Counted from the stretch's first letter, positions 43,322 through 52,064 are shown. The stretch is DNA of 64,000 nucleotides from Clostridium felsineum DSM 794 (GCF_002006355.2 NZ_CP096980.1:186001-250000), one strand, 5' to 3'. A program made the numbers and translations. Notes: a model not told the origin generated them from the sequence alone.

Positions 43322-43732
43322 ATGGAAAATGAAGTAATACTTGTAGAAGTATTTGGAGTCAAGGAAGAGGTCTCTTGTGGCGGATGTCCAAGTAAAAGTG
43401 AGAATAGTTCTTGTTCAAACTGTAATACTTGCACTAAAACTTGTAGTGGTGGATGTTCGTCAGGATGTGGCAATAATAAATCAATGTATGATTTATACAA
43501 AGATTTTAAAAAATATATAGAAAAAACAGATGTAGGGCAAAGTGTTGAGGTTCAATTTATAGATGTAAAGACAATGGATGCTGAACAATATGAATATGTT
43601 AAAAAAGCTACTGAAAAAAAATATATGCTACCAGTAATTGCTATAAATGAATATATAAGATTTTATGGAGGAATGAAGGATAAACTTATATATGATGCAA
43701 TTAAAAAAGAATTGAATAATCAGTATATGTAA
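43322..43732 (+). CDS. Thioredoxin-fold protein with Cys-rich insert
   Basis: A 136-residue protein. After a first strand (ILVEVFGV) comes an insert with eight cysteines in about 31 residues (Cys19, 22, 31, 34, 37, 41, 45, 49). The rest, VEVQFIDVKTMD through LPVIAINEYIRFYGGM, follows the YuzD-like thioredoxin fold. In that family the active CxxC lies at the site of the insert, so Cys19-Gly-Gly-Cys22 may be the redox pair. The Cys-rich part looks metallothionein-like and the gene follows the copper operon, so metal binding is plausible. Function is unproven. AGGAGAG precedes ATG 43322. Confidence 0.75.
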   Translation: MENEVILVEVFGVKEEVSCGGCPSKSENSSCSNCNTCTKTCSGGCSSGCGNNKSMYDLYKDFKKYIEKTDVGQSVEVQFIDVKTMDAEQYEYVKKATEKKYMLPVIAINEYIRFYGGMKDKLIYDAIKKELNNQYM

Positions 43733-43882
43733 AATTCAAAAAAACATAAATTGGAAATAACTAGTATGGATTTTTTTATAGTTTTTTGTGTTGATAAATC
43801 TATATATTTTCAGTATTTATTTTGAAAAAAAGTAATTTAATGGGTAAAAATTCCTGATAACTTGATTAATTTAAAAAAAACA

Positions 43883-43925
43883 TTGACAAAAGATAACAGC
43901 AATTATATATTTAAATATTGTCAAT
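43883..43925 (+). promoter_or_regulatory. Promoter of alsS with flanking inverted repeat
   Basis: TTGACA (43883-43888), a 17-base spacer and TATATT (43906-43911). ATTGACA (43882-43888) and TGTCAAT (43919-43925) are inverted copies that bracket the core promoter and could form a regulator site. Confidence 0.65.
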
Positions 43926-43978
43926 TAGAGGTATTTTTTTAAAAAATAATTTAGATATAGAATAAGGGGTTAATATCT

Positions 43979-45670
43979 ATGAGTGAAAATTTAAAGCAAG
44001 ATAAGGATTCTGAAATTTCAAAAATTGGGGATGACGAAAAAATCATGACTACAGCTGAATTGGTTGTAAAGTGTTTAGAAAATGAAAATGTGGAGTATAT
44101 ATTTGGTATACCAGGAGAAGAAAATTTAGCACTTATAAAGGCGCTTACGAAATCGTCTATAAAATTTATAACTACACGTCATGAGCAGGGTGCAGCTTTT
44201 ATGGCAGATGTATATGGAAGATTAACAGGGAAACCTGGAGTATGTCTTTCAACGCTGGGACCTGGAGCTACAAATCTTATGACAGGAGTTGCGGATGCAA
44301 ATCTTGATGGAGCACCTGTAGTTGCTATAACTGGACAAGTTGGAACAGATAGAATGCATATAGAATCACATCAACACCTTGATTTAGTTGCTATGTTTGC
44401 TCCTGTGACTAAATGGAACAAACAGATAGTGAGACCCGATACTGCACCTGAAATAATAAGAAAAGCATTTAAGACAGCAGTAAGTGAAAAACCAGGAGCA
44501 TGCCATATAGATATTCCTCAAAATATTGCAGAGATGCCAGTAGAAGGAAGACCGTTAAGACATACAGTTACGGATAAAAGTTTTGCAGCCTATAGCAGCA
44601 TAGAAAAGGCAGCTATAGCTATCTCAAGGGCAAAGAATCCATTAATACTTGCAGGTAATGGTGCAATACGTTCAAAAGCAAGTAAAGCTGTTTTAGACAT
44701 GGCAGAGGCACTAAATATTCCGGTTGCAAACACTTTTATGGGTAAGGGAATAATACCTTTCGATCATCCTCTTTCATTATGGAGTATGGGACTTGCACAA
44801 AAGGACTTTATAAATAGAATTTTTGAAAAAACGGATCTTGTTATTGCTATAGGATATGATATAGTTGAGTATTCACCTAAAAAGTGGAATCCAAAAGGAC
44901 AAATTAAGATAATTCACATAGGTGAAAAATTAGCAGAGGTTAATAATAGCTATCTTCCAGAGGTCGAAGTTATAGGAGATATTTCAGATTCTATTCATGA
45001 GATAGTTAGACGTTCAAATAGAATAGATACACCTAAACAGGCTCTCAAGGTAAAAGAAGACATGCACAAAAATTATGAAGAATACAGTGAAGATGATGGT
45101 TTCCCAATAAAGCCACAAAAAATACTATATGATTTACGCAGGGTTATGGGAAAAGATGATATAGTAATATCTGATGTAGGAGCTCATAAAATGTGGATAG
45201 CTAGAAATTATCACTGTTATAAGCCTAATACATGTATAATTTCAAATGGATTTGCATCAATGGGAATAGCTATTCCAGGAGCATTGGCAGCTAAGCTTGT
45301 GAATCCAGATAAAAAGGTAGTTGCAGTCACAGGTGATGGAGGTTTCATGATGAATTCGCAAGAACTTGAAACTGCGCTTAGAATAGGAACACCTTTTGTA
45401 ACACTAATATTTAATGATAGCAACTATGGACTTATAAAGTGGAAGCAAGAAGAGAGATACGGAGAATCTGCTTATATAAACTTCACTAATCCTGATTTTA
45501 AAATGTATGCGGAAAGTATGGGACTTAAAGGTTATAGAATAACTAAGGCTGAGGAGTTAATACCTACACTAGAAGAAGCCTTTAGTCAGAAGGTTCCAGC
45601 AGTAATTGATTGTGCTGTAGACTATAGTGAAAATCTTAAATTATCACATAAATTAGAAGAGCTAAAATAG
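43979..45670 (+). CDS. alsS: Catabolic acetolactate synthase AlsS
   Basis: A 563-residue TPP enzyme that joins two pyruvates to acetolactate for the acetoin/butanediol branch. The TPP-activating Glu69 lies in TTRHEQGAAFMADVYGR; GPGATNLMTGVADANLDGAP and the ThDP motif GDGGFMMNSQELETA through FNDSNYGLIKWKQEE follow. The last segment (YGLIKW) is typical of AlsS, which lacks FAD and needs no regulatory subunit. No ilvN or alsD is adjacent. It is convergent with a MocR regulator across a perfect terminator stem. Confidence 0.92.
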   Translation: MSENLKQDKDSEISKIGDDEKIMTTAELVVKCLENENVEYIFGIPGEENLALIKALTKSSIKFITTRHEQGAAFMADVYGRLTGKPGVCLSTLGPGATNLMTGVADANLDGAPVVAITGQVGTDRMHIESHQHLDLVAMFAPVTKWNKQIVRPDTAPEIIRKAFKTAVSEKPGACHIDIPQNIAEMPVEGRPLRHTVTDKSFAAYSSIEKAAIAISRAKNPLILAGNGAIRSKASKAVLDMAEALNIPVANTFMGKGIIPFDHPLSLWSMGLAQKDFINRIFEKTDLVIAIGYDIVEYSPKKWNPKGQIKIIHIGEKLAEVNNSYLPEVEVIGDISDSIHEIVRRSNRIDTPKQALKVKEDMHKNYEEYSEDDGFPIKPQKILYDLRRVMGKDDIVISDVGAHKMWIARNYHCYKPNTCIISNGFASMGIAIPGALAAKLVNPDKKVVAVTGDGGFMMNSQELETALRIGTPFVTLIFNDSNYGLIKWKQEERYGESAYINFTNPDFKMYAESMGLKGYRITKAEELIPTLEEAFSQKVPAVIDCAVDYSENLKLSHKLEELK

Positions 45671-45674
45671 TTAA

Positions 45675-45724
45675 TTAGAGTATATATAATGCGTTTATGT
45701 ATTATATATACTCTAATTTATTTT
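45675..45724. terminator. Perfect bidirectional terminator after alsS
   Basis: A 16-bp perfect stem (45675-45690 with 45701-45716, loop of 10) followed by TTTATTTTTT on the plus strand. It overlaps the 3' end of the convergent MocR gene. Confidence 0.88.
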
Positions 45725-47159
45725 TTAAATTTGAAATAATTTCACCCATTATTTGAAAACCCATCTTAATTTGAGCTTCATTAACACGTGAGAAGCCAAT
45801 TCTAAAAGTATCTTTACCTTGATTATCAGTGTAAAAAATATCACCAGGGGTAAAGGCTATGCCTTTTTTATAACATTCACTAAGTAGTTCTCTTGAGTTT
45901 ATACCTGTTACTTTAATAAATATGTGTAGTCCGCCTTCACCCCATATTTTTGCATATGGTAAATACTTATTTGCATATTTTATTGTTAGTTCATACTTAT
46001 TTTTGTAGTATCGTTTAGCCTTTTTTACATACTTACTAAAATTTTTGCCACGTAAATATTCATAAAGTATAGCTTGGTCTAAAAAAGAGGTATGTATATT
46101 TGTGCTGCGTTTTATACTTTCTAAATAATTAATTAGTTCTGTGTCAGCCATAACCCAACCTATGCGCATGCCAGGGAATAAAATTTTAGATAGGCTGCCT
46201 ATGTATATTACATTATTATTATTTGAATTTAAGGCTGCTAGGGAGGTTATATTTGAATTTGAATACCTAAGTTCTTCATTAAAACCATCTTCGATTATAG
46301 GAACATTAAAAGAATTAATTAGTTCTATGACTTTTAAACGTTTTTCTGATGACATAACAATTCCTGTGGGATTATGGTATGTTGGAATTAAAAACACTGC
46401 CTTTGGAACTTCCTTTTCTAACTCGTTTTTTAGAGAAGAGATGTTTATTCCATCATCATCCATATCAATGCCCTTTATATTTAGATTATGAAGCTTCATA
46501 ATTTTTAAAGAAGTATTGTGTGTAGGATTTTCGCAGAGTATTCTATCACCTTTTTCGGTTATAGAGGATAAAACTATATTAAAACCTTCTGTAAAACCGT
46601 TGGTTATAAGAATATCTTTGTTATCAAGGTTAATACCTTTATGGGACATATAAGTTTTTAGATATTCAATTAAAGGCTTGTAACCTTTAGCATAACCATA
46701 ATTTAATATATTGTTACCTTCAATAGATATTATATTTAAAAAATCTCTTTTAATTTCATCAATATCAAATAAACTTTTGTTAGGAGAAATACTATCAAAA
46801 GGAATAATATCATCTGTCCCTCTCAGTTCATGTTTAGTCGTATCAAGCTTTTCTGCCATTATAGCATGTGCACTTATAAAGTTATTCCAATTTAGGTTTT
46901 TGGATATTTTAGAGATAACTTTTTTGCTTGAAATGAAAGTGCCTTTTCCTTTAATAGTGTCAGTAAAACCTTCATTTGTTAAATTCTCATAAACATCTAT
47001 TATGGTATTTCTGCTTACATTAAGCATTAAACTCATTTCCCGAGTAGACGGTAGTTTTTCGTTTTTTTGAAGTATTCCTGTTTCAATTAAATTTTTTATG
47101 TAAGTCTCTATTTGAAGTTTTTTATGAGTTTTTGATGTGAATTTTAAATTAAAAATCAT
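45702..47159 (-). CDS. MocR/PdxR-type regulator (GntR HTH fused to aminotransferase fold)
   Basis: A 485-residue fusion. The N-terminal GntR winged helix (residues 10-75) has KLPSTREMSLMLNVSRNTIIDVYENL. A type I aminotransferase fold follows, with the PLP-binding Lys in YIGSLSKILFPGMRIGWVM and NPTHNTS, TYHNPTG. MocR proteins use PLP as cofactor or effector and often control PLP, GABA or amino-acid genes. ATG 47159 follows GAGGTGAAA. An 81-nt conserved element lies in its 5' leader. Targets are unknown; alsS is convergent, so a link is uncertain. Confidence 0.9.
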   Translation of the reverse strand: MIFNLKFTSKTHKKLQIETYIKNLIETGILQKNEKLPSTREMSLMLNVSRNTIIDVYENLTNEGFTDTIKGKGTFISSKKVISKISKNLNWNNFISAHAIMAEKLDTTKHELRGTDDIIPFDSISPNKSLFDIDEIKRDFLNIISIEGNNILNYGYAKGYKPLIEYLKTYMSHKGINLDNKDILITNGFTEGFNIVLSSITEKGDRILCENPTHNTSLKIMKLHNLNIKGIDMDDDGINISSLKNELEKEVPKAVFLIPTYHNPTGIVMSSEKRLKVIELINSFNVPIIEDGFNEELRYSNSNITSLAALNSNNNNVIYIGSLSKILFPGMRIGWVMADTELINYLESIKRSTNIHTSFLDQAILYEYLRGKNFSKYVKKAKRYYKNKYELTIKYANKYLPYAKIWGEGGLHIFIKVTGINSRELLSECYKKGIAFTPGDIFYTDNQGKDTFRIGFSRVNEAQIKMGFQIMGEIISNLKNKLEYI

Positions 47160-47195
47160 ATTTTCACCTCTAATTTACTATTAAAAAATACTAAA

Positions 47196-47276
47196 GCATT
47201 CTGCTCCATAAAAGATTCTAAGGTCGAACCTTTTAAGTAGGAATATTTTATGAATCACAATGTAAGTATTTTATTG
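47196..47276 (-). ncRNA. 81-nt conserved element, copy 3, in leader of the MocR gene
   Basis: On the minus strand this copy aligns gaplessly with copy 1 (24326-24406) at about 84% identity. TATAAT (47283-47278) stands one base before it, with TTTGCA 17 bases further upstream, so it begins at or near a transcription start. It ends 37 bases before the MocR start codon. The stem ATTC-C-TACT/AGCAGAAT keeps the bulge and shows one C-G to T-A compensatory change relative to copy 1. Either a small RNA or a structured leader. Confidence 0.6.
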
Positions 47277-47283
47277 CATTATA

Positions 47284-47837
47284 TACTATTCTTACATAAA
47301 TGCAAAGTTTAATAAAGAGTTAGTTGCATAGTTTTTTTGTGTGGAAGAAGCTTGAGCTTTAATGTTTATTAATTCGCATACTATTAAGATTATGGAAAAT
47401 AATACGATTATATTAAAATAAAATAAAAAAACATATATAAAAGTTAAGTGTTAAATGTTGATATTTGTTGTAAAAATGAGAAATTTAAAAATGCTCAATG
47501 ATTTTTGTAAATGGTCGAAATTAAAGTTAAAGAATCGGGTACAGGTCATGGTAATACTAGGTAAGAAAACAATTATTTATTGTAAATATTAAAAATTAAA
47601 TTGTAATTATATTAGGGAAAGCAACGATTTTGTTAATTTGATTAAATATAATTATTGAAAAATCTAAATAATAAAAAAATTCTAATAAATTATATCAAAA
47701 AATGTTGAATTGTTGTATAATAAAAAACAATACAGTATAATAATTTAAAAGTATTTTTGAATTATTTATAACTTAAAATACGGTGGGAATGCGAATAACA
47801 AAATTATTTTCCAATATTTTAGGATAGGGTGAGAGAA
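47284..47837. other. Non-coding AT-rich intergenic region
   Basis: Between the 81-nt element and the HD-GYP gene I see no ORF with a ribosome site and no c-di-GMP riboswitch consensus. A promoter at 47713-47741 is listed separately. Confidence 0.5.
47713..47741 (+). promoter_or_regulatory. Promoter of the HD-GYP gene
   Basis: TTGTAT (47713-47718), 17-base spacer, TATAAT (47736-47741). The leader would be about 90 nt. Confidence 0.5.
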
Positions 47838-48899
47838 TTGAATAAGTTCAAAGTAAATACCATTGATTGCGACAATAGTTATATTCTCGCAGAAGATATA
47901 TATTCGTACAATGATGTCAAATTTATTAGCAAAGATACACCGATTAATAGTTATATAAAAAGTAAGCTTTTAACTAGTGGTATAGGTAAGGTTAATGTTT
48001 ATAAAAAAAATGAGGCAAAGCAGAAAATTCCTAAAAAGAGAGAGTACGAGGAATTCAAAGCAGAGTACGAAGAAAACGTATTAAAGCTCAAGGATCTTAT
48101 TGTAGGGGCTTGTAATGGTAAGAAAATTGATCAAGAAGCAATACAAAATATGACACAAAATATTTATGATGATATTGTTAATACAGATTGCTTAATTAAG
48201 TATGCAGGTAATATAAAAGATAAAGACGAGTATACTTTTTATCATAGCATGAATGTAGCTTTCTATGGAATGTTAATAGCTAAGTGGATGAATTTATCTG
48301 AAGAGCAAATTAAAGAGGTAATATCTGCAGGACTTCTTCATGATCTTGGAAAAATAAAGATTAAAGATAGCATTTTAAACAAGCCTGGAAGGCTTACTGA
48401 TGAAGAATTTGAGGAAATGAAGAAACATCCACTTTATGGGTATGAAACAGTTAAGGATGATCCTACTATTAAGGATGATATAAAGAATGTTATATTACAA
48501 CATCATGAAAGAATAAATGGTACAGGATATCCATATGGAATCAAAGCTGATCAAATGGGATTATATTCTAGAATTATATCAATAGCAGATGTATATGATG
48601 CAATGACTTCTGATAGGGTTTATAAAAAGAGAAAACCTCCATTTAGAGCTTTTGAAATGTTTGGTTCTGAAGGTATATCTATTTTTGATACGGACATACT
48701 CAGAGTGTTTTTGAGTAACATAAATGTTTATTTTATAGGTGCGGAAGTGCTTCTTAATGACGGAAGAAAAGGGGAAATAGTTTATATACCACCTAATAAC
48801 CTTCTTCAGGCAATAGTTAAAATAAATAATGATTACATTGAGGTTTCCAGAGGGAGCGGTAGTTATATAAGTGAAGTTATTAGAATGAACGTTCCGTAA
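47838..48899 (+). CDS. HD-GYP domain protein, probable cyclic-di-GMP phosphodiesterase
   Basis: A protein of about 353 residues. The N-terminal 120 residues resemble the DUF3391-type region often found before HD-GYP. The HD-GYP domain has FYHSMNVAFYGMLIA, LLHDLGKIKI and HHERINGTGYPYG, with the metal ligands and the GYP triplet intact, so activity is likely. It would degrade c-di-GMP in the cytoplasm. The start is TTG 47838 (AGGGTGA five bases before) or GTG 47829; I cannot decide firmly. Confidence 0.9.
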   Translation: MNKFKVNTIDCDNSYILAEDIYSYNDVKFISKDTPINSYIKSKLLTSGIGKVNVYKKNEAKQKIPKKREYEEFKAEYEENVLKLKDLIVGACNGKKIDQEAIQNMTQNIYDDIVNTDCLIKYAGNIKDKDEYTFYHSMNVAFYGMLIAKWMNLSEEQIKEVISAGLLHDLGKIKIKDSILNKPGRLTDEEFEEMKKHPLYGYETVKDDPTIKDDIKNVILQHHERINGTGYPYGIKADQMGLYSRIISIADVYDAMTSDRVYKKRKPPFRAFEMFGSEGISIFDTDILRVFLSNINVYFIGAEVLLNDGRKGEIVYIPPNNLLQAIVKINNDYIEVSRGSGSYISEVIRMNVP

Positions 48900-48903
48900 A
48901 TTT

Positions 48904-48950
48904 AAAATACGATGAAAAGGAATCTATTATCTTTTTCATCGTATTTTTAA
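48904..48950. terminator. Bidirectional terminator after the HD-GYP gene
   Basis: AAAATACGATGAAAA (48904-48918) pairs with TTTTCATCGTATTTT (48933-48947), followed by TT. It serves the convergent AbrB-like gene too. Confidence 0.85.
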
Positions 48951-48964
48951 TTATATAAAGATAT

Positions 48965-49219
48965 TTATTTTGCTGTGGTTTGAAGTTCTTCTTTGCATTG
49001 CTTACATACACGTACGCCCTTAAAGTAGCTTATATCACTTAAAGAATTACAGAAAGTGCATCCTGGTGCATATTTTCTTAGAACTATATGGCTTTCAACT
49101 TCGTCGATGAAAATTTCAAGAGAATCTCCTTCGTTTATATTGAGCTGAGATCTAGTTTCTTTTGGTATAACTATTCTTCCAAGTTCATCTACTTTTCTAA
49201 CAATTCCAATTGAATTCAT
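48965..49219 (-). CDS. AbrB-family transition-state regulator, paralogue 1
   Basis: An 84-residue regulator. The N-terminal swapped-hairpin DNA-binding domain reads GIVRKVDELGRIVIPKETR. The C-terminal part has two CxxC pairs (CTFC and CKQC), so a zinc-ribbon-like element is probable. ATG 49219 follows AGGAG by 8 bases; the frame opens at GTG 49228 inside the ribosome site. It is divergent from ilvB and close to a second AbrB gene at 53125. AbrB proteins restrain sporulation and solvent genes during growth in this genus. Confidence 0.88.
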   Translation of the reverse strand: MNSIGIVRKVDELGRIVIPKETRSQLNINEGDSLEIFIDEVESHIVLRKYAPGCTFCNSLSDISYFKGVRVCKQCKEELQTTAK

Positions 49220-49411
49220 TTTATTCACTCCTATTAATTTATACTATATTACAATTTTATAAAAAAAATTCAAAATATCAAGGTACAAATTTTCATTATA
49301 TGGGAACTATTATGAAAAAACGTAGAAAAATTAATAAAATTTATAAAATTTTTTTAAATTAAGTTTAAATCAATGTTAAAATAAGTAAAACAATAAAATA
49401 ATATTATAATC

Positions 49412-49440
49412 TTGACTATATAGTTTATATTTGCTATCAT
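49412..49440 (+). promoter_or_regulatory. Promoter of the T-box/ilvBN transcript
   Basis: TTGACT (49412-49417), 17-base spacer, TATCAT (49435-49440). It starts transcription just before the T-box Stem I. Confidence 0.6.
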
Positions 49441-49446
49441 GAGTTT

Positions 49447-49781
49447 AAAATATATGTTAAAAGCTTTGATAAGAAGGAGTATATGTATCTTTGAAATAAA
49501 GAGAGGAAATAAAAGGTGAGAGATTTCCATGATGGATATGTAGAAGGTAGTCTTGGAGCTTTGATATGAACGTCAAATTGATTATTAAGTATCAACGAAA
49601 TTCCATCGTTAAAGGGAAGTAGTATCGGCTAAGGCCCGTACTATATTAAGAGCGTATATATACGAATATAGGTGGTACCGCGGAAAGTAATCTTCGTCCT
49701 AATTAAGAAACCAGTATGAAGCTTTGTTCTTTGAGTAGAACATAGGTTAGTAGGTTTTTAAACTAGGAGGGAGTTTTTTTT
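49447..49781 (+). promoter_or_regulatory. T-box leader controlling ilvB-ilvN, probable valine specifier
   Basis: The T-box sequence AGGTGGTACCGCG is at 49670-49682. Upstream is Stem I with GGAGTATATG on its 5' side and GATATGAACGTCAAA on its 3' side, where GTC after GAAC is the likely specifier, a valine codon. Downstream, TCCTAATTAAGAAACC pairs with GGTTTTTAAACTAGGA and a T8 tract (49774-49781) completes the terminator. Uncharged tRNA would stabilise the antiterminator and allow ilvBN expression. Specifier reading is less sure than the T-box itself. Confidence 0.92.
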
Positions 49782-49806
49782 ATATAAAAAATTAGGGGTG
49801 AAAAAA

Positions 49807-51474
49807 ATGAAATTAAGTGGGGCAGAAATTATAATTAAGTTATTAGAAAAGGAGGGAATAGAGGTTATTGCTGGAATACCAGGAGGTTCAAGCCTTCCAA
49901 TGTATAATGCACTTAGTAAGAGCAGTATAAAGCATATTCTCGCAAGACATGAGCAAGGTGCAGGATTTATAAGTCAAGGTATAGCAAGGACAACAGGGAA
50001 AGCAGCAGTATGTTTTGCAACGTCAGGTCCAGGAGTTACTAATTTATTAACAGCAATTGCAGATGCTAAATTAGATTCAGTACCAATAATAGTTATAACT
50101 GGCCAAGTTCCATATAAATCAATGGGAACAGATGCATTTCAGGAAGTAGATACCTATGGTCTTACAGTACCAATAACTAAGCACAATTTTCTCGTAAGAT
50201 CAGTAGAAGAATTGACTTATATAATTCCAAAAGCATTTGAAATAGCGGAGACAGGGAGGCCAGGACCTGTGGTTATAGATGTGCCTAAGGACATACAGAA
50301 TGAAATAATAGAAATTGAAATTTCAGAAAATATAGACAATAAAGATAAAGCGATAAATATTGATATATATGAAATTGAAAAAATTGCTCATGCTGTAAAT
50401 AAAGCTAAAAAACCGTTGTTTATCATAGGGGGTGGTGTTACAAATTCGGATTCAGGTTATTTGGTTAGAGACATTTCACAGAAAAATGATATTCCAGTAG
50501 CAGCTACCCTTATGGGATTAGGCAATTATCCAAGTGAAAGTAGTTTGTTTATTGGAATGCTTGGGATGCATGGAGAAGTTGCAACTAACCTCATAGTAAA
50601 TGAAGCAGATTTGGTTTTAGCATTTGGTATAAGATTTGATGATAGAGCTACTGGAGATATAAAAAAGTTTTGTCCTAATGCAACTATTGTTCATGTAGAT
50701 ATAGATTCTGCAGAAATAGACAAATTAAAGAAGAGTAAGTATTCTATTGCAGGAGATGTAAAAGAGGTTCTATTAAAGTTAAAACCATTTATAAAGGTAA
50801 ATAAACGTGAAGCTTGGAAGAAAGAAATAAAAGAAATAAAGACAAAACATTTAATGCCAGGGGTAACCTTAAGTGATGATATAAATAATCCTATTAATTT
50901 AATTAAAGTACTTAATGGTTTGCTTGATGATGATACCATAATAACTACAGATGTAGGTCAACATCAAATGTGGGTAGCTCAGCATTATAATTTTAGAAGA
51001 CCAAGAAAATTTATTACCTCTGGGGGTCTTGGTACTATGGGATTTGGGCTACCAGCAGCTATAGGAGCAGCAGTTGCAAATCCGGATAAAAAGGTTGTAT
51101 GCATAAGTGGAGATGGGTCTTTTATGATGAACTTGCAGGAGCTTTCAACACTTCAAGAATTAAATTTAAATGTTACAGTTATTATATTAAATAATGGATG
51201 TTTAGGACTTGTAAGGCAGCAGCAGGAACTTTTTTATGAAGGCAGATATATTGCATGTAAGTTTAAGAGTAAGCAAGATTTCTCACTTATAGCGGCTGGG
51301 TTTGGAATTAAAAGTTATTGTTTAAAAAATGAAAAAGATCCCATATGTACATTAAAGAAGGCTTTGCTTAATAAGGAACCTTGCGTTATAGATGTACTTA
51401 TTAATGAAAATGAAAATGTTTTGCCTATGGTGCCACCAGGAGGTGGAAATTGTGAAATGGTAGGAGGTAAATAG
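49807..51474 (+). CDS. ilvB: Acetolactate synthase large subunit, biosynthetic
   Basis: A 555-residue TPP enzyme of branched-chain amino-acid synthesis. The TPP Glu49 is in ARHEQGAGFISQG; TGQVPYKSMGTDAFQEVD is typical of anabolic AHAS, and GDGSFMMNLQELSTL is the ThDP-Mg motif. ATG 49807 follows AGGGGTGA; the GTG at 49798 lies in that site. It is downstream of a T-box and is followed after 2 bases by ilvN. It is clearly distinct from alsS at 43979, so the window holds both types. Confidence 0.95.
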   Translation: MKLSGAEIIIKLLEKEGIEVIAGIPGGSSLPMYNALSKSSIKHILARHEQGAGFISQGIARTTGKAAVCFATSGPGVTNLLTAIADAKLDSVPIIVITGQVPYKSMGTDAFQEVDTYGLTVPITKHNFLVRSVEELTYIIPKAFEIAETGRPGPVVIDVPKDIQNEIIEIEISENIDNKDKAINIDIYEIEKIAHAVNKAKKPLFIIGGGVTNSDSGYLVRDISQKNDIPVAATLMGLGNYPSESSLFIGMLGMHGEVATNLIVNEADLVLAFGIRFDDRATGDIKKFCPNATIVHVDIDSAEIDKLKKSKYSIAGDVKEVLLKLKPFIKVNKREAWKKEIKEIKTKHLMPGVTLSDDINNPINLIKVLNGLLDDDTIITTDVGQHQMWVAQHYNFRRPRKFITSGGLGTMGFGLPAAIGAAVANPDKKVVCISGDGSFMMNLQELSTLQELNLNVTVIILNNGCLGLVRQQQELFYEGRYIACKFKSKQDFSLIAAGFGIKSYCLKNEKDPICTLKKALLNKEPCVIDVLINENENVLPMVPPGGGNCEMVGGK

Positions 51475-51476
51475 AT

Positions 51477-51770
51477 ATGGAAAATACAAAACATGTTATT
51501 GTTGAGTTACTTGTAAGAAATCACCCTGGGGTTATGTCACATATTACAGGCTTATTTGCTAGAAGAGCATTTAATTTGGAGGGCATATTGTGTTCTAGAA
51601 TAGATGTGGGGGAAAAAAGCCGTATGTATCTTCTTGTTCAAAGAGATGATAATCTGGATCAAATTACTAAACAGCTTGAAAAGTTGTATGATGTTGTCAA
51701 TGTTAATGTGTATGAAGAATATAATGAGAATGTGTTTGATGAAGTACAAAAGCTTATATTTTTACAATAA
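51477..51770 (+). CDS. ilvN: Acetolactate synthase small (regulatory) subunit, short form
   Basis: A 97-residue protein consisting of one ACT domain, VELLVRNHPGVMSHITGLFARRAFNLEGILC, which senses branched-chain amino acids for feedback control. Many IlvN proteins are about 160 residues with a second C-terminal domain; here it is absent, as in the short E. coli IlvN. It starts 2 bases after the ilvB stop, behind GGAGGTAAATAG. Confidence 0.93.
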   Translation: MENTKHVIVELLVRNHPGVMSHITGLFARRAFNLEGILCSRIDVGEKSRMYLLVQRDDNLDQITKQLEKLYDVVNVNVYEEYNENVFDEVQKLIFLQ

Positions 51771-51785
51771 GTTAACAAAATTTCC

Positions 51786-51814
51786 TTGTAATATAACAGG
51801 GATATAGGTATAAT
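51786..51814 (+). promoter_or_regulatory. Promoter of the GNAT attenuator transcript
   Basis: TTGTAA (51786-51791), a 17-base spacer and TATAAT (51809-51814). Transcription would start near 51821, 11 bases before the leader-ORF ribosome site. Confidence 0.65.
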
Positions 51815-51846
51815 TAAACTATGATTGTAAGAAGGAGGTCGTTAAT

Positions 51847-51915
51847 ATGAAAAGTGTATGTTTATCAAAATTAAAGAAATCATTTGCGACCTTAACGGTA
51901 ATAGTAAGAAAGTAA
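51847..51915 (+). CDS. 22-aa leader peptide ORF
   Basis: ATG 51847 stands 8 bases after AAGGAGG (51832-51838), a stronger ribosome site than most genes here have. The peptide is cationic (LSKLKKSFATLTVIVRK is its C-terminal part). Codons 14-19 (51886-51902) are complementary to the left arm of the terminator downstream. This is the layout of a leader peptide whose translation decides transcription of the GNAT gene. A free small peptide function is the alternative. Confidence 0.6.
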   Translation: MKSVCLSKLKKSFATLTVIVRK

Positions 51916-52037
51916 CTAATTTATTCATTGATAGTGAAGCCATGGGGGGAGTTAACCTGTGGTTTTATTTTTGAAAAAAAGTTTTACATCTATGCCAATA
52001 GCCTTAAGGTTGCAAAAATCTTAGGCTATTTATTTTT
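51886..52037 (+). terminator. Attenuator: antiterminator segment and intrinsic terminator
   Basis: The terminator is AATAGCCTTAAG (51997-52008) with CTTAGGCTATT (52020-52030), one bulge, then ATTTTTGG. Segment 51886-51902 inside the leader ORF can pair with 51997-52013 (14 of 17 positions, ten of them contiguous), which would exclude the terminator. A ribosome covering 51886-51902 would let the terminator form; a ribosome halted earlier would favour read-through. Confidence 0.6.
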
Positions 52038-52064
52038 GGTTTGTAAAAATAGGAGGATGTAGAA

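Noticed and set aside
47284..47837. Cyclic-di-GMP riboswitch upstream of the HD-GYP gene
   Set aside because: No GEMM-type core or paired domains can be found in this AT-rich spacer.
51604..51807. A 67-codon frame overlapping ilvN and extending past it
   Set aside because: It is an out-of-frame shadow within ilvN without its own ribosome site.
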